Positions 1-6,594 of a DNA stretch of 19,953 nucleotides are shown here, in pieces; within the stretch, counting starts at the first letter, position 1, and each line of letters opens with the position of its first letter. Below the pieces are notes generated by a model. It made no database searches and was not told where the DNA came from. It was given only the letters and a program-made list of their open reading frames with translations. Source of the DNA: SIG440 sp045647905 (GTDB lineage: Bacteria > Bacillota > Clostridia > Monoglobales > Monoglobaceae); the NCBI GenBank assembly GCA_045647905.1, contig JAZRMZ010000138.1, forward strand, positions 1-19,953, given 5' to 3'. The position numbers and the translations under genes were made by a program.

Positions 1-116
1 TGACAAGCCCAATTGTCACCACAAAAATCCAAACCGTGATAGATAAAATTATGAAGAATCCGAAAGAAGGTCAGACAAATGAAACACTTCAGACAGTTCC
101 TGAACAAACTGAATGA
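1..116 (+). CDS. 3' end of an unidentified CDS, cut by the window edge
   Basis: Reading from base 3, the frame stays open for 37 codons and stops with TGA at 114-116, ending in ...LQTVPEQTE. It overlaps the start of the following M50 protease gene by 38 bp. That gene's ribosome site (GAAGG, about 66-70) lies inside this frame, which suggests translational coupling. In many spore formers the gene just before spoIVFB encodes SpoIVFA or another M23-fold protein, so this could be the tail of such a protein. The visible tail is hydrophilic and carries no diagnostic motif, so the identity is not supported by the sequence. A chance open frame of this length is also possible. Confidence 0.4.
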   Translation, partial: TSPIVTTKIQTVIDKIMKNPKEGQTNETLQTVPEQTE

Positions 117-969
117 AATCCCCCTTACGCCCCATTTGAGCATTAATATATGGCTGATTCCCGTTGTGGTTTTTTCAGTATTGGGGAACTACTTTTTGCT
201 GTATTTCTGCACCTTTTCAATTGCACTCCTCCACGAAGCCGCACACATTTTCTGTGCAAAAGCTATGGGAATCAAAATTTCTCACATAACCCTTTTCCCC
301 TTTGGAATTTCCGCAAATCTTTCAAGGGGTTACATAAAAAGCTCCGAAAAAGAGTTCTTAATCGCCTTTTCCGGACCTTTATCAAACATTATTCTATTCT
401 GGATTTTCAAACTTTCAGCAAATCTTTTCCCCTTGCCCATTCTCGGTTACTGCGCAGATGTGAACCTTGCAATGTGCGGCATAAATCTTTTGCCCACACT
501 GCCTCTTGACGGCGGGAGAATGGTCAAATCAATTCTCACAGCAAAATTCGGAATACTCCGTTCATACAACTTCATGCTCAGGCTGAGCCGCATTATGATT
601 ATCGCAATCACGGCATCTGCACTGTTGTTGTTTTTTGTGACAAACTTCAATTTTTCTCTGATTCTGATTTCCGTTTTTCTTTTTCAGAACCTGAGCCACG
701 AGCAAACCCAACTCTCACACATAGCCCTAAAAGAAATCCTCGAAAACAATGAAAAAATGAATACACGGGAATTCTTTTCCACAAAAGTTTTCTGCGTTAA
801 AGAAACCTCAAGAATCTCAAGCATCCTGCATTATCTGAGCTACGATTATTATATCATTCTGCACATTCTGGACAAAAATTCACAAATAGTCAAAACAGCA
901 ACCGAAACCGAGCTTCTCACACTTCTGACAAAAATCGGAATCCGTGCAAAGTTCTCCGACATTTATTAA
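79..969 (+). CDS. spoIVFB: SpoIVFB-like M50 intramembrane zinc metalloprotease
   Basis: 296 residues, close to the size of Bacillus SpoIVFB. Several hydrophobic segments lie between about 22 and 205. The zinc motif HEAAH is at 52-56, followed by the LFPFG segment near 72-76. The second metal-ligand motif is at 136-147 (NLLPTLPLDGGR, Asp144). Residues from about 230 to 296 form a soluble tail resembling the single CBS-like domain of SpoIVFB. In the known family this site-2 protease sits in the outer forespore membrane and cleaves pro-sigma-K in the mother cell. That role here is inferred from homology. The start is supported by GAAGG 8-9 bases upstream. The gene overlaps an upstream frame and ends only 7 bp from the convergent decarboxylase gene. 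A general M50 protease of other function is the alternative. Confidence 0.85.
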   Translation: MKHFRQFLNKLNEIPLTPHLSINIWLIPVVVFSVLGNYFLLYFCTFSIALLHEAAHIFCAKAMGIKISHITLFPFGISANLSRGYIKSSEKEFLIAFSGPLSNIILFWIFKLSANLFPLPILGYCADVNLAMCGINLLPTLPLDGGRMVKSILTAKFGILRSYNFMLRLSRIMIIAITASALLLFFVTNFNFSLILISVFLFQNLSHEQTQLSHIALKEILENNEKMNTREFFSTKVFCVKETSRISSILHYLSYDYYIILHILDKNSQIVKTATETELLTLLTKIGIRAKFSDIY

Positions 970-976
970 AAATGCG

Positions 977-2308
977 TTATTTCACAACCTTAATTTCCCT
1001 TATGCCATATTTTTCAAACAGACAAATCATATCCCTTGTAATAACTTCGCCGCTGACCGCAATGGGAACCGCAGGAGGGCATGAAACCGTCAGTTCAGCA
1101 CATATCCGCCCCTCTGCCTTGCAGGCATCAATCATTTCCCACTCAGAAAGAACAGCCTGACGTATGGTCATCTTTTTTTCAGGATGACCTATGAAATACT
1201 CACACGTTCTTTCGTCTGACCCTTGAACTTCGGACGAAAAAACTTTTTTCAATCGTTCAAAATCTTCTTTTTTGTTGTGGGGAGTCACCATAAGCACCAT
1301 ATAATCATCATCAAAAAACTCAGGCTCAATTTGATTATCCCGCATCAACTCTGCAAGTTTTTTGGTACTGCATCCTGATTTTTTTGCATCTATCACAATC
1401 TTTAAAGGCTCGCCAGTCATAACAGCAAACCCCTTTTCCGCCATAAACCGTTTCACGGAATCCACCTCATCAATGCAGCAACTCAGTTTTTCTCTGTAGC
1501 CGTCATCAAGATAGGCATTGCACAAATCCAAAGACTGCAAAATCAGATAGGACGGACTGGTTGACGAAAACAGACCAATCTTCCCCCGTGCATTTTTTAC
1601 AAATTCTGCGGAAGCATCCTTTGAAACATGAAGATATGCACCGCCCGTCAGAACCGGCAAGGTCTTGTGCGCCGAATCACAACACAAGTCAGCCCCCAAA
1701 TCAATGGGATGCTGAGATTTTTCAAGAAATTTCAGATATGCCCCATGGGCATTGTCAACAATCAGCGGAACGCCGTATTTTCTGCACACCTTTGCAATGC
1801 CGTAAATATCCTGCATATTTCCCAGGTAATCGGGCGAAGTGAGATAAACCGCATCAGGCTTTTGGGTAAGATTTTTGAGTCTTTTTTCAACATCCTCTGC
1901 CGCAACCCGGCATTCCAGAATCCCCGATGTTTTGTCCGGCACAAGCCACTCCGCATCTATATCAAGCAGGGCGCAGGCATTGACAAAGGCTTTGTGAACA
2001 TTCCTTGCAGCAAGAACAACCGTCCGTTGCGGCTCACTTTTTTTCACCAATGCAAGCATGGCACAAATTGCTGTTGTTGAACCTTGGGTAACATAAAAAG
2101 TGTGTGCAGAGGAAAAAAGCGAAGATGCATTTTCTTCGCTTTGATTTATTATTCCTTCCGCATGACTCAAAACGTCAGCTCCGTCAATTTCTGTTATATC
2201 GTATTTTTCAATTCCCAGAAAGCCTTCACCCTTGTGCCCCGGCATATGAAAGCGGCTTGTGCCTCTTTGTGAATAGTCTCTGACAAAATCAGCTATTGGC
2301 GTTTTCAT
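977..2308 (-). CDS. Orn/Lys/Arg decarboxylase-family PLP enzyme (fold type I)
   Basis: 443 residues. The family signature FHMPGHKG is at 20-27, VDNAHGA (PLP-ring Asp185) at 184-190, and SAHKTLP at 212-218 with the probable Schiff-base Lys215. This is the SpeA/YaaO-type decarboxylase fold, and the short length fits the Gram-positive group. Known members make polyamines such as agmatine or cadaverine by decarboxylating basic amino acids; the substrate here cannot be read from the sequence. The usual VDEAHG motif has Asn in place of Glu. The start is backed by GGAG 7 bases upstream of the ATG. The gene follows the SCIFF maturase on the same strand, with a 238-bp gap mostly filled by a palindromic element. 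In many Firmicutes a related gene sits next to tmk, but here it stands alone and converges on spoIVFB. Confidence 0.85.
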   Translation of the reverse strand: MKTPIADFVRDYSQRGTSRFHMPGHKGEGFLGIEKYDITEIDGADVLSHAEGIINQSEENASSLFSSAHTFYVTQGSTTAICAMLALVKKSEPQRTVVLAARNVHKAFVNACALLDIDAEWLVPDKTSGILECRVAAEDVEKRLKNLTQKPDAVYLTSPDYLGNMQDIYGIAKVCRKYGVPLIVDNAHGAYLKFLEKSQHPIDLGADLCCDSAHKTLPVLTGGAYLHVSKDASAEFVKNARGKIGLFSSTSPSYLILQSLDLCNAYLDDGYREKLSCCIDEVDSVKRFMAEKGFAVMTGEPLKIVIDAKKSGCSTKKLAELMRDNQIEPEFFDDDYMVLMVTPHNKKEDFERLKKVFSSEVQGSDERTCEYFIGHPEKKMTIRQAVLSEWEMIDACKAEGRICAELTVSCPPAVPIAVSGEVITRDMICLFEKYGIREIKVVK

Positions 2309-2346
2309 ACAGCCACTCCATCCTCTACATTAAAATTATCAAACGC

Positions 2347-2555
2347 AAGTCTAAAAAAAATTGTTCAGATTGCCGCTTTGCAGCGAGCGATGCTGCCGGA
2401 GTGTTAAGAAAACAATTCGGTGAATTGTTTTTAACGTAGGATTGCAAAAACTGAGAAGTTTTTGCTGGTTAATGGAAACACCCTGTGTTTCTACATTAAA
2501 TTCCTGCACCGCTCCGAGCAAAAAGTGGTAAGATGGGCAAGATTTTTTCAGACTT
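2347..2555. repeat. MITE-like palindromic element, long copy (209 bp)
   Basis: The element runs from AAGTCT at the left to CAGACTT at the right. Its ends are imperfect inverted repeats, and its outer parts closely match a second copy at 7917-8004, with a 34-base identical stretch at the left arm (2361-2394 here). Relative to the short copy it carries 119 extra bases bounded by GCT direct repeats (2392-2394 and 2511-2513). The extra part contains three consecutive hairpins: 2403-2435, 2444-2465 (9-bp perfect stem, GAGA loop) and 2469-2499 (7-bp perfect core). The outer arms can pair, so a transcript could fold as a multi-arm structure. No transposase is present and no clear target duplication flanks the ends. 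The right end overlaps the last codons and stop of the SCIFF maturase gene. Confidence 0.8.
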
Positions 2556-3915
2556 CGGCAACCTGCATCATTACTGCACACTCAATTCTCTTCTTAAACA
2601 ATTCGCATCCGTATTCATAAACACCCTGAATATCACCTGTGGAATGATAGGAATTTGCGGCACATCCGCCCGAACAATAGAGCTTTGCCCAGCAATCGTT
2701 ACATTCAGGCCGAGAATATGCATTGCAGTGACGGAATTTTTCCTGAACATCGGTGTTTGTAACGCCGTCCCATATGTTTCCGAGGCTATATTTTTCATCT
2801 CCAACAAATTGATGGCAGGGGAACAGCTCGCCCCAAGGCGTCACAGCCATATATTCGGTACCAGAACCACAACCCGTAATCCTCTTGTAAATACACGGGC
2901 CGTTTTTCAAGTCAAGCATATAGTGATAAAAAGTGAAACCTCGTCCCTCTTTTTTGCGTTTTATCATTTCCTTTGCAAGAACCTCATACTGTTCAAAAAG
3001 CACGGGTAAATCTTCCTTTGTCAATGCATATGGGTCATCGGGAGGACACACAACAGGCTCCATGCTCAGTTCCGTAAAGCCCATATCCGCCATATGAAGA
3101 ATATCATTTGTAAAGTCGGTGTTGTTATGGGTGAAAGTTCCCCGCATATAGTAGTCTTTTCCACCGCGCTTTTCCACAAACCGTTTGAATTTGGGCAGAA
3201 TCAGTTCATAACTTCCGTTGCCCTGATAGTCCTTTCTGAAATGGTCATGCACCTCAGGTCTGCCGTCAAGACTGAGAACAACATTGCTCATTTCCTTGTT
3301 AAGGAACTCCGTCTTTTCATCGTCAAGCAGAACACCGTTGGTGGTGAGAGTAAATCTGAAGTTCTTGTTATGCTCCTTTTCTATGCTCCGTGCATATTCA
3401 ACCAATTTGACAACAACATCCCAGTTCATAAGAGGTTCTCCCCCAAAGAAGTCCACCTCAAGATTGCGTCTTGTTCCCGAATTTTCAATCAGAAAATCAA
3501 AGGCTCTTTTTCCCACCTCAAAGGTCATAAGTGAACGCTCACCGCTGTACTTTCCCTGACTTGCAAAGCAATAGGAACAATTGAGGTTGCAGGTGTGAGC
3601 AATATGCAGACACATTGCCTTTATCACATTTGACTCAATCTTGTAATTTTTCGCAAGCTCCTCATACTTGTCTTCGCTGAACAGCTTTCCCGAATCTTCA
3701 AGGGTTTTTATGTCATCAAGACACTCAAGAATCTCATTTTCATCCACATCAGGCAGATTTTTATATTTTTCAAGAATTTCGGACACAATTTCATTCTGTG
3801 CTTTATTCTTATATAAAGCAATTATATCATAAGCAACCTCGTCCACAACATGAACAGAGCCGCTTGCCGTGTCCAAAACAATGTTATATCCGTTTAATTT
3901 ATACTGATGAACCAT
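2548..3915 (-). CDS. scfB: SCIFF peptide radical SAM maturase (CteB-type, SPASM)
   Basis: 455 residues. Positions 1 to about 85 resemble a PqqD-like peptide-recognition domain. The radical SAM cluster motif is CNLNCSYC (Cys109, Cys113, Cys116), followed by FFGGEP at 157-161. The C-terminal SPASM region has many cysteines (341, 349, 367, 397, 405, 408, 414, 418, 437, 446), enough for two auxiliary iron-sulphur clusters. Known relatives install Cys-to-Thr thioether links in the SCIFF precursor, giving a ranthipeptide. The precursor gene lies 62 bp upstream, which makes the assignment secure. The start has GGAG 5 bases before the ATG. A hairpin with a U-rich tail separates the two genes and probably lowers maturase expression relative to peptide. 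The last codon and the TGA stop lie inside the terminus of a palindromic repeat element. Confidence 0.95.
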   Translation of the reverse strand: MVHQYKLNGYNIVLDTASGSVHVVDEVAYDIIALYKNKAQNEIVSEILEKYKNLPDVDENEILECLDDIKTLEDSGKLFSEDKYEELAKNYKIESNVIKAMCLHIAHTCNLNCSYCFASQGKYSGERSLMTFEVGKRAFDFLIENSGTRRNLEVDFFGGEPLMNWDVVVKLVEYARSIEKEHNKNFRFTLTTNGVLLDDEKTEFLNKEMSNVVLSLDGRPEVHDHFRKDYQGNGSYELILPKFKRFVEKRGGKDYYMRGTFTHNNTDFTNDILHMADMGFTELSMEPVVCPPDDPYALTKEDLPVLFEQYEVLAKEMIKRKKEGRGFTFYHYMLDLKNGPCIYKRITGCGSGTEYMAVTPWGELFPCHQFVGDEKYSLGNIWDGVTNTDVQEKFRHCNAYSRPECNDCWAKLYCSGGCAANSYHSTGDIQGVYEYGCELFKKRIECAVMMQVAEV

Positions 3916-3930
3916 ATTAGCTCCTTTTTA

Positions 3931-3962
3931 CAAAATTAAACCGCTGCCTTTTCAGACAGCGG
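3931..3962 (-). terminator. Intrinsic terminator/attenuator between SCIFF peptide and maturase genes
   Basis: On the - strand a 9-bp stem (CCGCTGTCT with AGGCAGCGG, one T-G wobble) closes a GAAA loop at 3941-3962. It is followed by TTTAATTTTG. It sits 15 bp after the SCIFF stop codon and just before the maturase ribosome site. Because the maturase has no other visible promoter, this probably acts as a leaky terminator that keeps peptide mRNA in excess over maturase mRNA. Confidence 0.75.
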
Positions 3963-3977
3963 CCCATTGATTCAGTC

Positions 3978-4124
3978 TTATTTGTTAGCGTTTTCGCACT
4001 GCTGATTTGCAACGCCGCAAGAAGTTTTGCAAGCTGACTGGCAAGATGTCTGGCATTCACCGCAGCCGCCGTTTTTAACTGACTTTTCAATATTTCTTGT
4101 TTCAATTGTCTTAATTCTGCTCAT
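3978..4124 (-). CDS. scfA: SCIFF ranthipeptide precursor (six Cys in forty-five)
   Basis: A 48-residue ORF beginning MSRIKTIETRNIEKSVKNGG and ending ENANK. Cysteines are at 21, 24, 28, 32, 36 and 43, with the family hallmark CGECQTSCQSACKTSC at 21-36. The ATG is preceded by GGAGG at 8 bases and by a near-consensus promoter. SCIFF peptides occur across Clostridia next to a radical SAM/SPASM maturase, exactly as here. The N-terminal leader (about 1-20) should be bound by the maturase and the Cys-rich core modified. The processed peptide has been linked to cell-density signalling in some clostridia; that role here is inference. The residue after Cys36 is Gly37, where the studied homologue has, as I recall, the thioether-accepting Thr. 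No exporter or protease is visible beside it. Confidence 0.95.
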   Translation of the reverse strand: MSRIKTIETRNIEKSVKNGGCGECQTSCQSACKTSCGVANQQCENANK

Positions 4125-4158
4125 TATAAAATCCTCCGTTATTTTTATATTTTCTGAT

Positions 4159-4187
4159 ATTATATCACCTTATACTCAAAAAGTCAA
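4159..4187 (-). promoter_or_regulatory. Sigma-A-type promoter of the SCIFF operon
   Basis: On the - strand TTGACT (4182-4187) and TATAAT (4159-4164) are separated by exactly 17 bases. The -10 box matches consensus in full and the -35 box in five of six positions. The -10 ends 34 bases before the SCIFF ATG, leaving a short leader with a GGAGG ribosome site. The -35 starts only 6 bp past the stop codon of the preceding exported-protein gene, with no terminator between them. Confidence 0.9.
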
Positions 4188-4193
4188 GGCAGA

Positions 4194-6572
4194 TTACAAA
4201 TTTTTGGAACTGAAGAACCGCTCGGCTTCTTCGCCATAAATCAGCAAGCATCTGAGCAGTTTTATGAGCGCCGCATCTTCATTTTTTTCAATCTGCTTTG
4301 CCGCATAATCCTTCACGTTGTACTTGTGAATTCCACCGTATTTGTATACGTTATCCTTTTTGGTATAAACCCTCGCATACAAAGGCTCCGACATTTCCCT
4401 TGATGTTATGTTGTCGTAGCTGAAAACCTTATAGCTTCCGTTGTTTGTAAAGGTATTTATTTTTTTTATCTGGGTTCCCATAATGTGCTTTTCCTTTTCA
4501 AGAAATCCCTTTTCATTCCAGAACATAATGCCGATTTCATCAACATCCTCTTCACAGGTAACATAGTAATTAATGGAAATATCCCCCTCAAGGGTAAGGG
4601 TTTTTCCTGCAATTTCTGCCGCACATTCACCGTTCAATGATTCTTCATCAATAACCGTGGCCTCGCTTTTATAGATTTTTGTGTAATCGGTCACACGTTC
4701 AATCTCCGAAAGACTGCTGTTTGCAAGGGGAGCGTCACTTCCGAAATACTCCTGTGCCGCCGCTCCGTAATTCAGCATCTTCACAAGCAAGGGTTTCATT
4801 TTTTGATTTCCGAGCATATTCCGTGCATAAGTCACAACGCTGTATCCACTTTCGGGCTTTGCACCGTAAACCGTTTTTCCGTTGCTGTCAACCGCCATAA
4901 GCCTTGCATAAATTTCCTTGTTCATTTCCTTTGAAGCAATGTCTTCAAACACAAAGCGGTATCCGTTAATATCCTTTGATGAATAAGAAACACTGCGAAC
5001 CGCAGTTTCAGCAGTATAATCCGTCTGGGGCGAATCCCAGAAAAGCATTTTCACCTTGCTTGCTTCATAACCGCTCAGGTCAGCATAAAAAATTATTGAA
5101 ATAGTTCCTTCAATATCCAAAGTCCGTCCCGTAATTTCAAGCCGTGATTTCTGAGTTACTGCAATAACCTCACCGTTCATCACCGCCATTGAAATTCCGT
5201 TGCCGATAACATTAAATTCTTTTTTGTCAAATCCCGGATTAACTTGTGTATACAATTCAAATGCATCATTGTTCCAGCCGGAAATTTCAACCGTAAATTC
5301 TGCATCTGCCCCGATTTTTTCACCGCTTTTGTCAACAAAAGCATATTCAAGCATATATTTTGCATCTTTAACTATGTCTGCGGCATCATCGCTCACACTC
5401 AACTCAAGAAACAAGCCTTTTTCTGTTGCGGCCTCTGCAAGCGCCTTTACATTTTCTGCGTCTATCACAATTGTCTGTGCAAAAAAGCCTGTGTTTTTGG
5501 TAGAAATCTCAACAAATGTATTGTCTTTGACGATTTTTCCAAAAATTTCGGTCAGGTCAATTCTTGCTGTTCCGCACTCCTTCAATTTTTCTCCGCCATT
5601 AAGTGCTGACGAACAAATGACAATCTTCGTTATCTCATCACCGTCAACCGAATATTCAGGCAGAATATCCATAGATATTTCCACGTTTTCATCCTTCAAC
5701 AACATGGTAGTTTTTTCAGAAATGGACTGTTCAATACTGAACCTTTCACCCTCCTGAACCACATTCTGCAATCCAGAAACATAATTTGAAATATCAAAAT
5801 CAAATGTTCCGCCTTCAATTGTCAGGTTTTCTTCTTTATCAGTTTCAATTTTGCCTTCAATAATTCCGCCTTTGAACACACCTCTGCTGTTTTCATCAAT
5901 ATAAACAGCACAAGACTTTCCATAATATGTTCTGCCGTCGTTCAGCATTCCGTTGTACCCGATTTTTCCACCTTCAACATAGAGCTCGCCGCCGTTTATA
6001 ACATTAACCGGCAGTTCACCGTCATCAGGATACCCACTTGCATTAGCCTGCGCCTTGACCGTCCCGTTTATTAGCCTCAGGCTTCCTCCGTTCACTTCTG
6101 CAACACCGCAAACACCGTTTATTGCACCCGATTTTTCTTTGAAGCTGTCTTCAATTATAAGCTCGCTGTCTTTTGGAACGACAAAAACAGAAGATGTGCT
6201 TTGTCCCGAACCCGCCTGCTGTGTCAAAAGGCATCCGTTAAGGTCAAAGCTTATATCTTTACCTTTAATCAGAATATACGGGGTTGTTCCCTTTAAGGTT
6301 TGCAGAGTCGTGTTTTTGTCAAGGGTTACATCCTTCGCAACAACAATAACTCCGCCCGTCTTGCTGTAATTCATATACTGTACAACTTCAGCAAAGGAAC
6401 CTGAAAACAAAATTTCCTGTTCCCGTTGCAGATTACCCTTTTTGTCAATTTCAACCGAATCCAAAAGATATGCAACTGCAATATTTTCATCCGTTTCCGC
6501 CAAAGCACCGATTGGCATAATACACGCCAAAACCAGCATCAGACACAAAACCAAACTTAAAACTTTTTTCAT
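4194..6572 (-). CDS. Exported protein with beta-helix-like N-terminal part and duplicated C-terminal domain
   Basis: 792 residues from the ATG chosen here, which has GAGGT 7-8 bases upstream and begins a typical signal peptide (MKKVLSLVL..., probable cleavage after ALA at 23-25). Cys17 is not in a good lipobox. Residues about 70-260 are rich in short Gly/Asn turns such as NGGSLRLINGT, INGGELYVEGG and TIEGGTFDF, like right-handed beta-helix surface proteins. Residues about 280-475 form an unrecognised region. Two related units follow at about 477-610 and 652-787. They share the pattern GRTLDIEGTISI / GKTLTLEGDISI, MLFW / IMFW, SKEM..EIYAR / SREM..PLYAR and a Tyr-Gly-Ala/Glu helical end. No catalytic site, anchor or LPXTG motif was seen. 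I infer a secreted or surface role. It interrupts the conserved housekeeping block, 22 bp after thiN. Confidence 0.8.
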   Translation of the reverse strand: MKKVLSLVLCLMLVLACIMPIGALAETDENIAVAYLLDSVEIDKKGNLQREQEILFSGSFAEVVQYMNYSKTGGVIVVAKDVTLDKNTTLQTLKGTTPYILIKGKDISFDLNGCLLTQQAGSGQSTSSVFVVPKDSELIIEDSFKEKSGAINGVCGVAEVNGGSLRLINGTVKAQANASGYPDDGELPVNVINGGELYVEGGKIGYNGMLNDGRTYYGKSCAVYIDENSRGVFKGGIIEGKIETDKEENLTIEGGTFDFDISNYVSGLQNVVQEGERFSIEQSISEKTTMLLKDENVEISMDILPEYSVDGDEITKIVICSSALNGGEKLKECGTARIDLTEIFGKIVKDNTFVEISTKNTGFFAQTIVIDAENVKALAEAATEKGLFLELSVSDDAADIVKDAKYMLEYAFVDKSGEKIGADAEFTVEISGWNNDAFELYTQVNPGFDKKEFNVIGNGISMAVMNGEVIAVTQKSRLEITGRTLDIEGTISIIFYADLSGYEASKVKMLFWDSPQTDYTAETAVRSVSYSSKDINGYRFVFEDIASKEMNKEIYARLMAVDSNGKTVYGAKPESGYSVVTYARNMLGNQKMKPLLVKMLNYGAAAQEYFGSDAPLANSSLSEIERVTDYTKIYKSEATVIDEESLNGECAAEIAGKTLTLEGDISINYYVTCEEDVDEIGIMFWNEKGFLEKEKHIMGTQIKKINTFTNNGSYKVFSYDNITSREMSEPLYARVYTKKDNVYKYGGIHKYNVKDYAAKQIEKNEDAALIKLLRCLLIYGEEAERFFSSKNL
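4212..5144 (-). other. Tandem duplication of a ~135-residue domain within the exported protein
   Basis: Unit A is encoded at about 4743-5144 (residues 477-610) and unit B at about 4212-4619 (residues 652-787), joined by a linker of about 40 residues. Both start with a beta-rich segment (G[RK]TL.[IL]EG.ISI), continue through [MI][LM]FW, a basic or polar insertion and [SR][EK]M...[IL]YAR, and end in an alpha-helical stretch (MLNYGAAAQEYF in A; LLIYGEEAERFF in B). Divergence is high, so the duplication is old. I recall similar modules in clostridial extracellular proteins but know no function. Confidence 0.65.
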
Positions 6573-6594
6573 ACAACACACCTCTGTTTTTTCA

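Noticed and set aside
2347..2555. CRISPR array or tRNA-like gene in the hairpin cluster
   Set aside because: The three hairpins differ in sequence and spacing, there are no regular direct repeats, and no tRNA anticodon or T-arm pattern fits.
2351..2581. 76-residue - strand ORF over the long palindromic element
   Set aside because: Its codons follow the hairpins of the element and the end of the maturase in another frame; no homology or ribosome site was seen.
3917..4105. 62-residue - strand ORF over the SCIFF region (MKQEILKSQLKTAAAV...)
   Set aside because: It is a frame-shifted shadow of the SCIFF peptide gene, runs through the attenuator hairpin and has no ribosome site; the six-Cys frame at 3978-4124 explains the bases.
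6515..6572. Lipoprotein lipobox in the exported protein (VLAC at 14-17)
   Set aside because: Leu at -2 is atypical and a good signal peptidase I site (ALA) follows eight residues later; a standard signal peptide is more likely.
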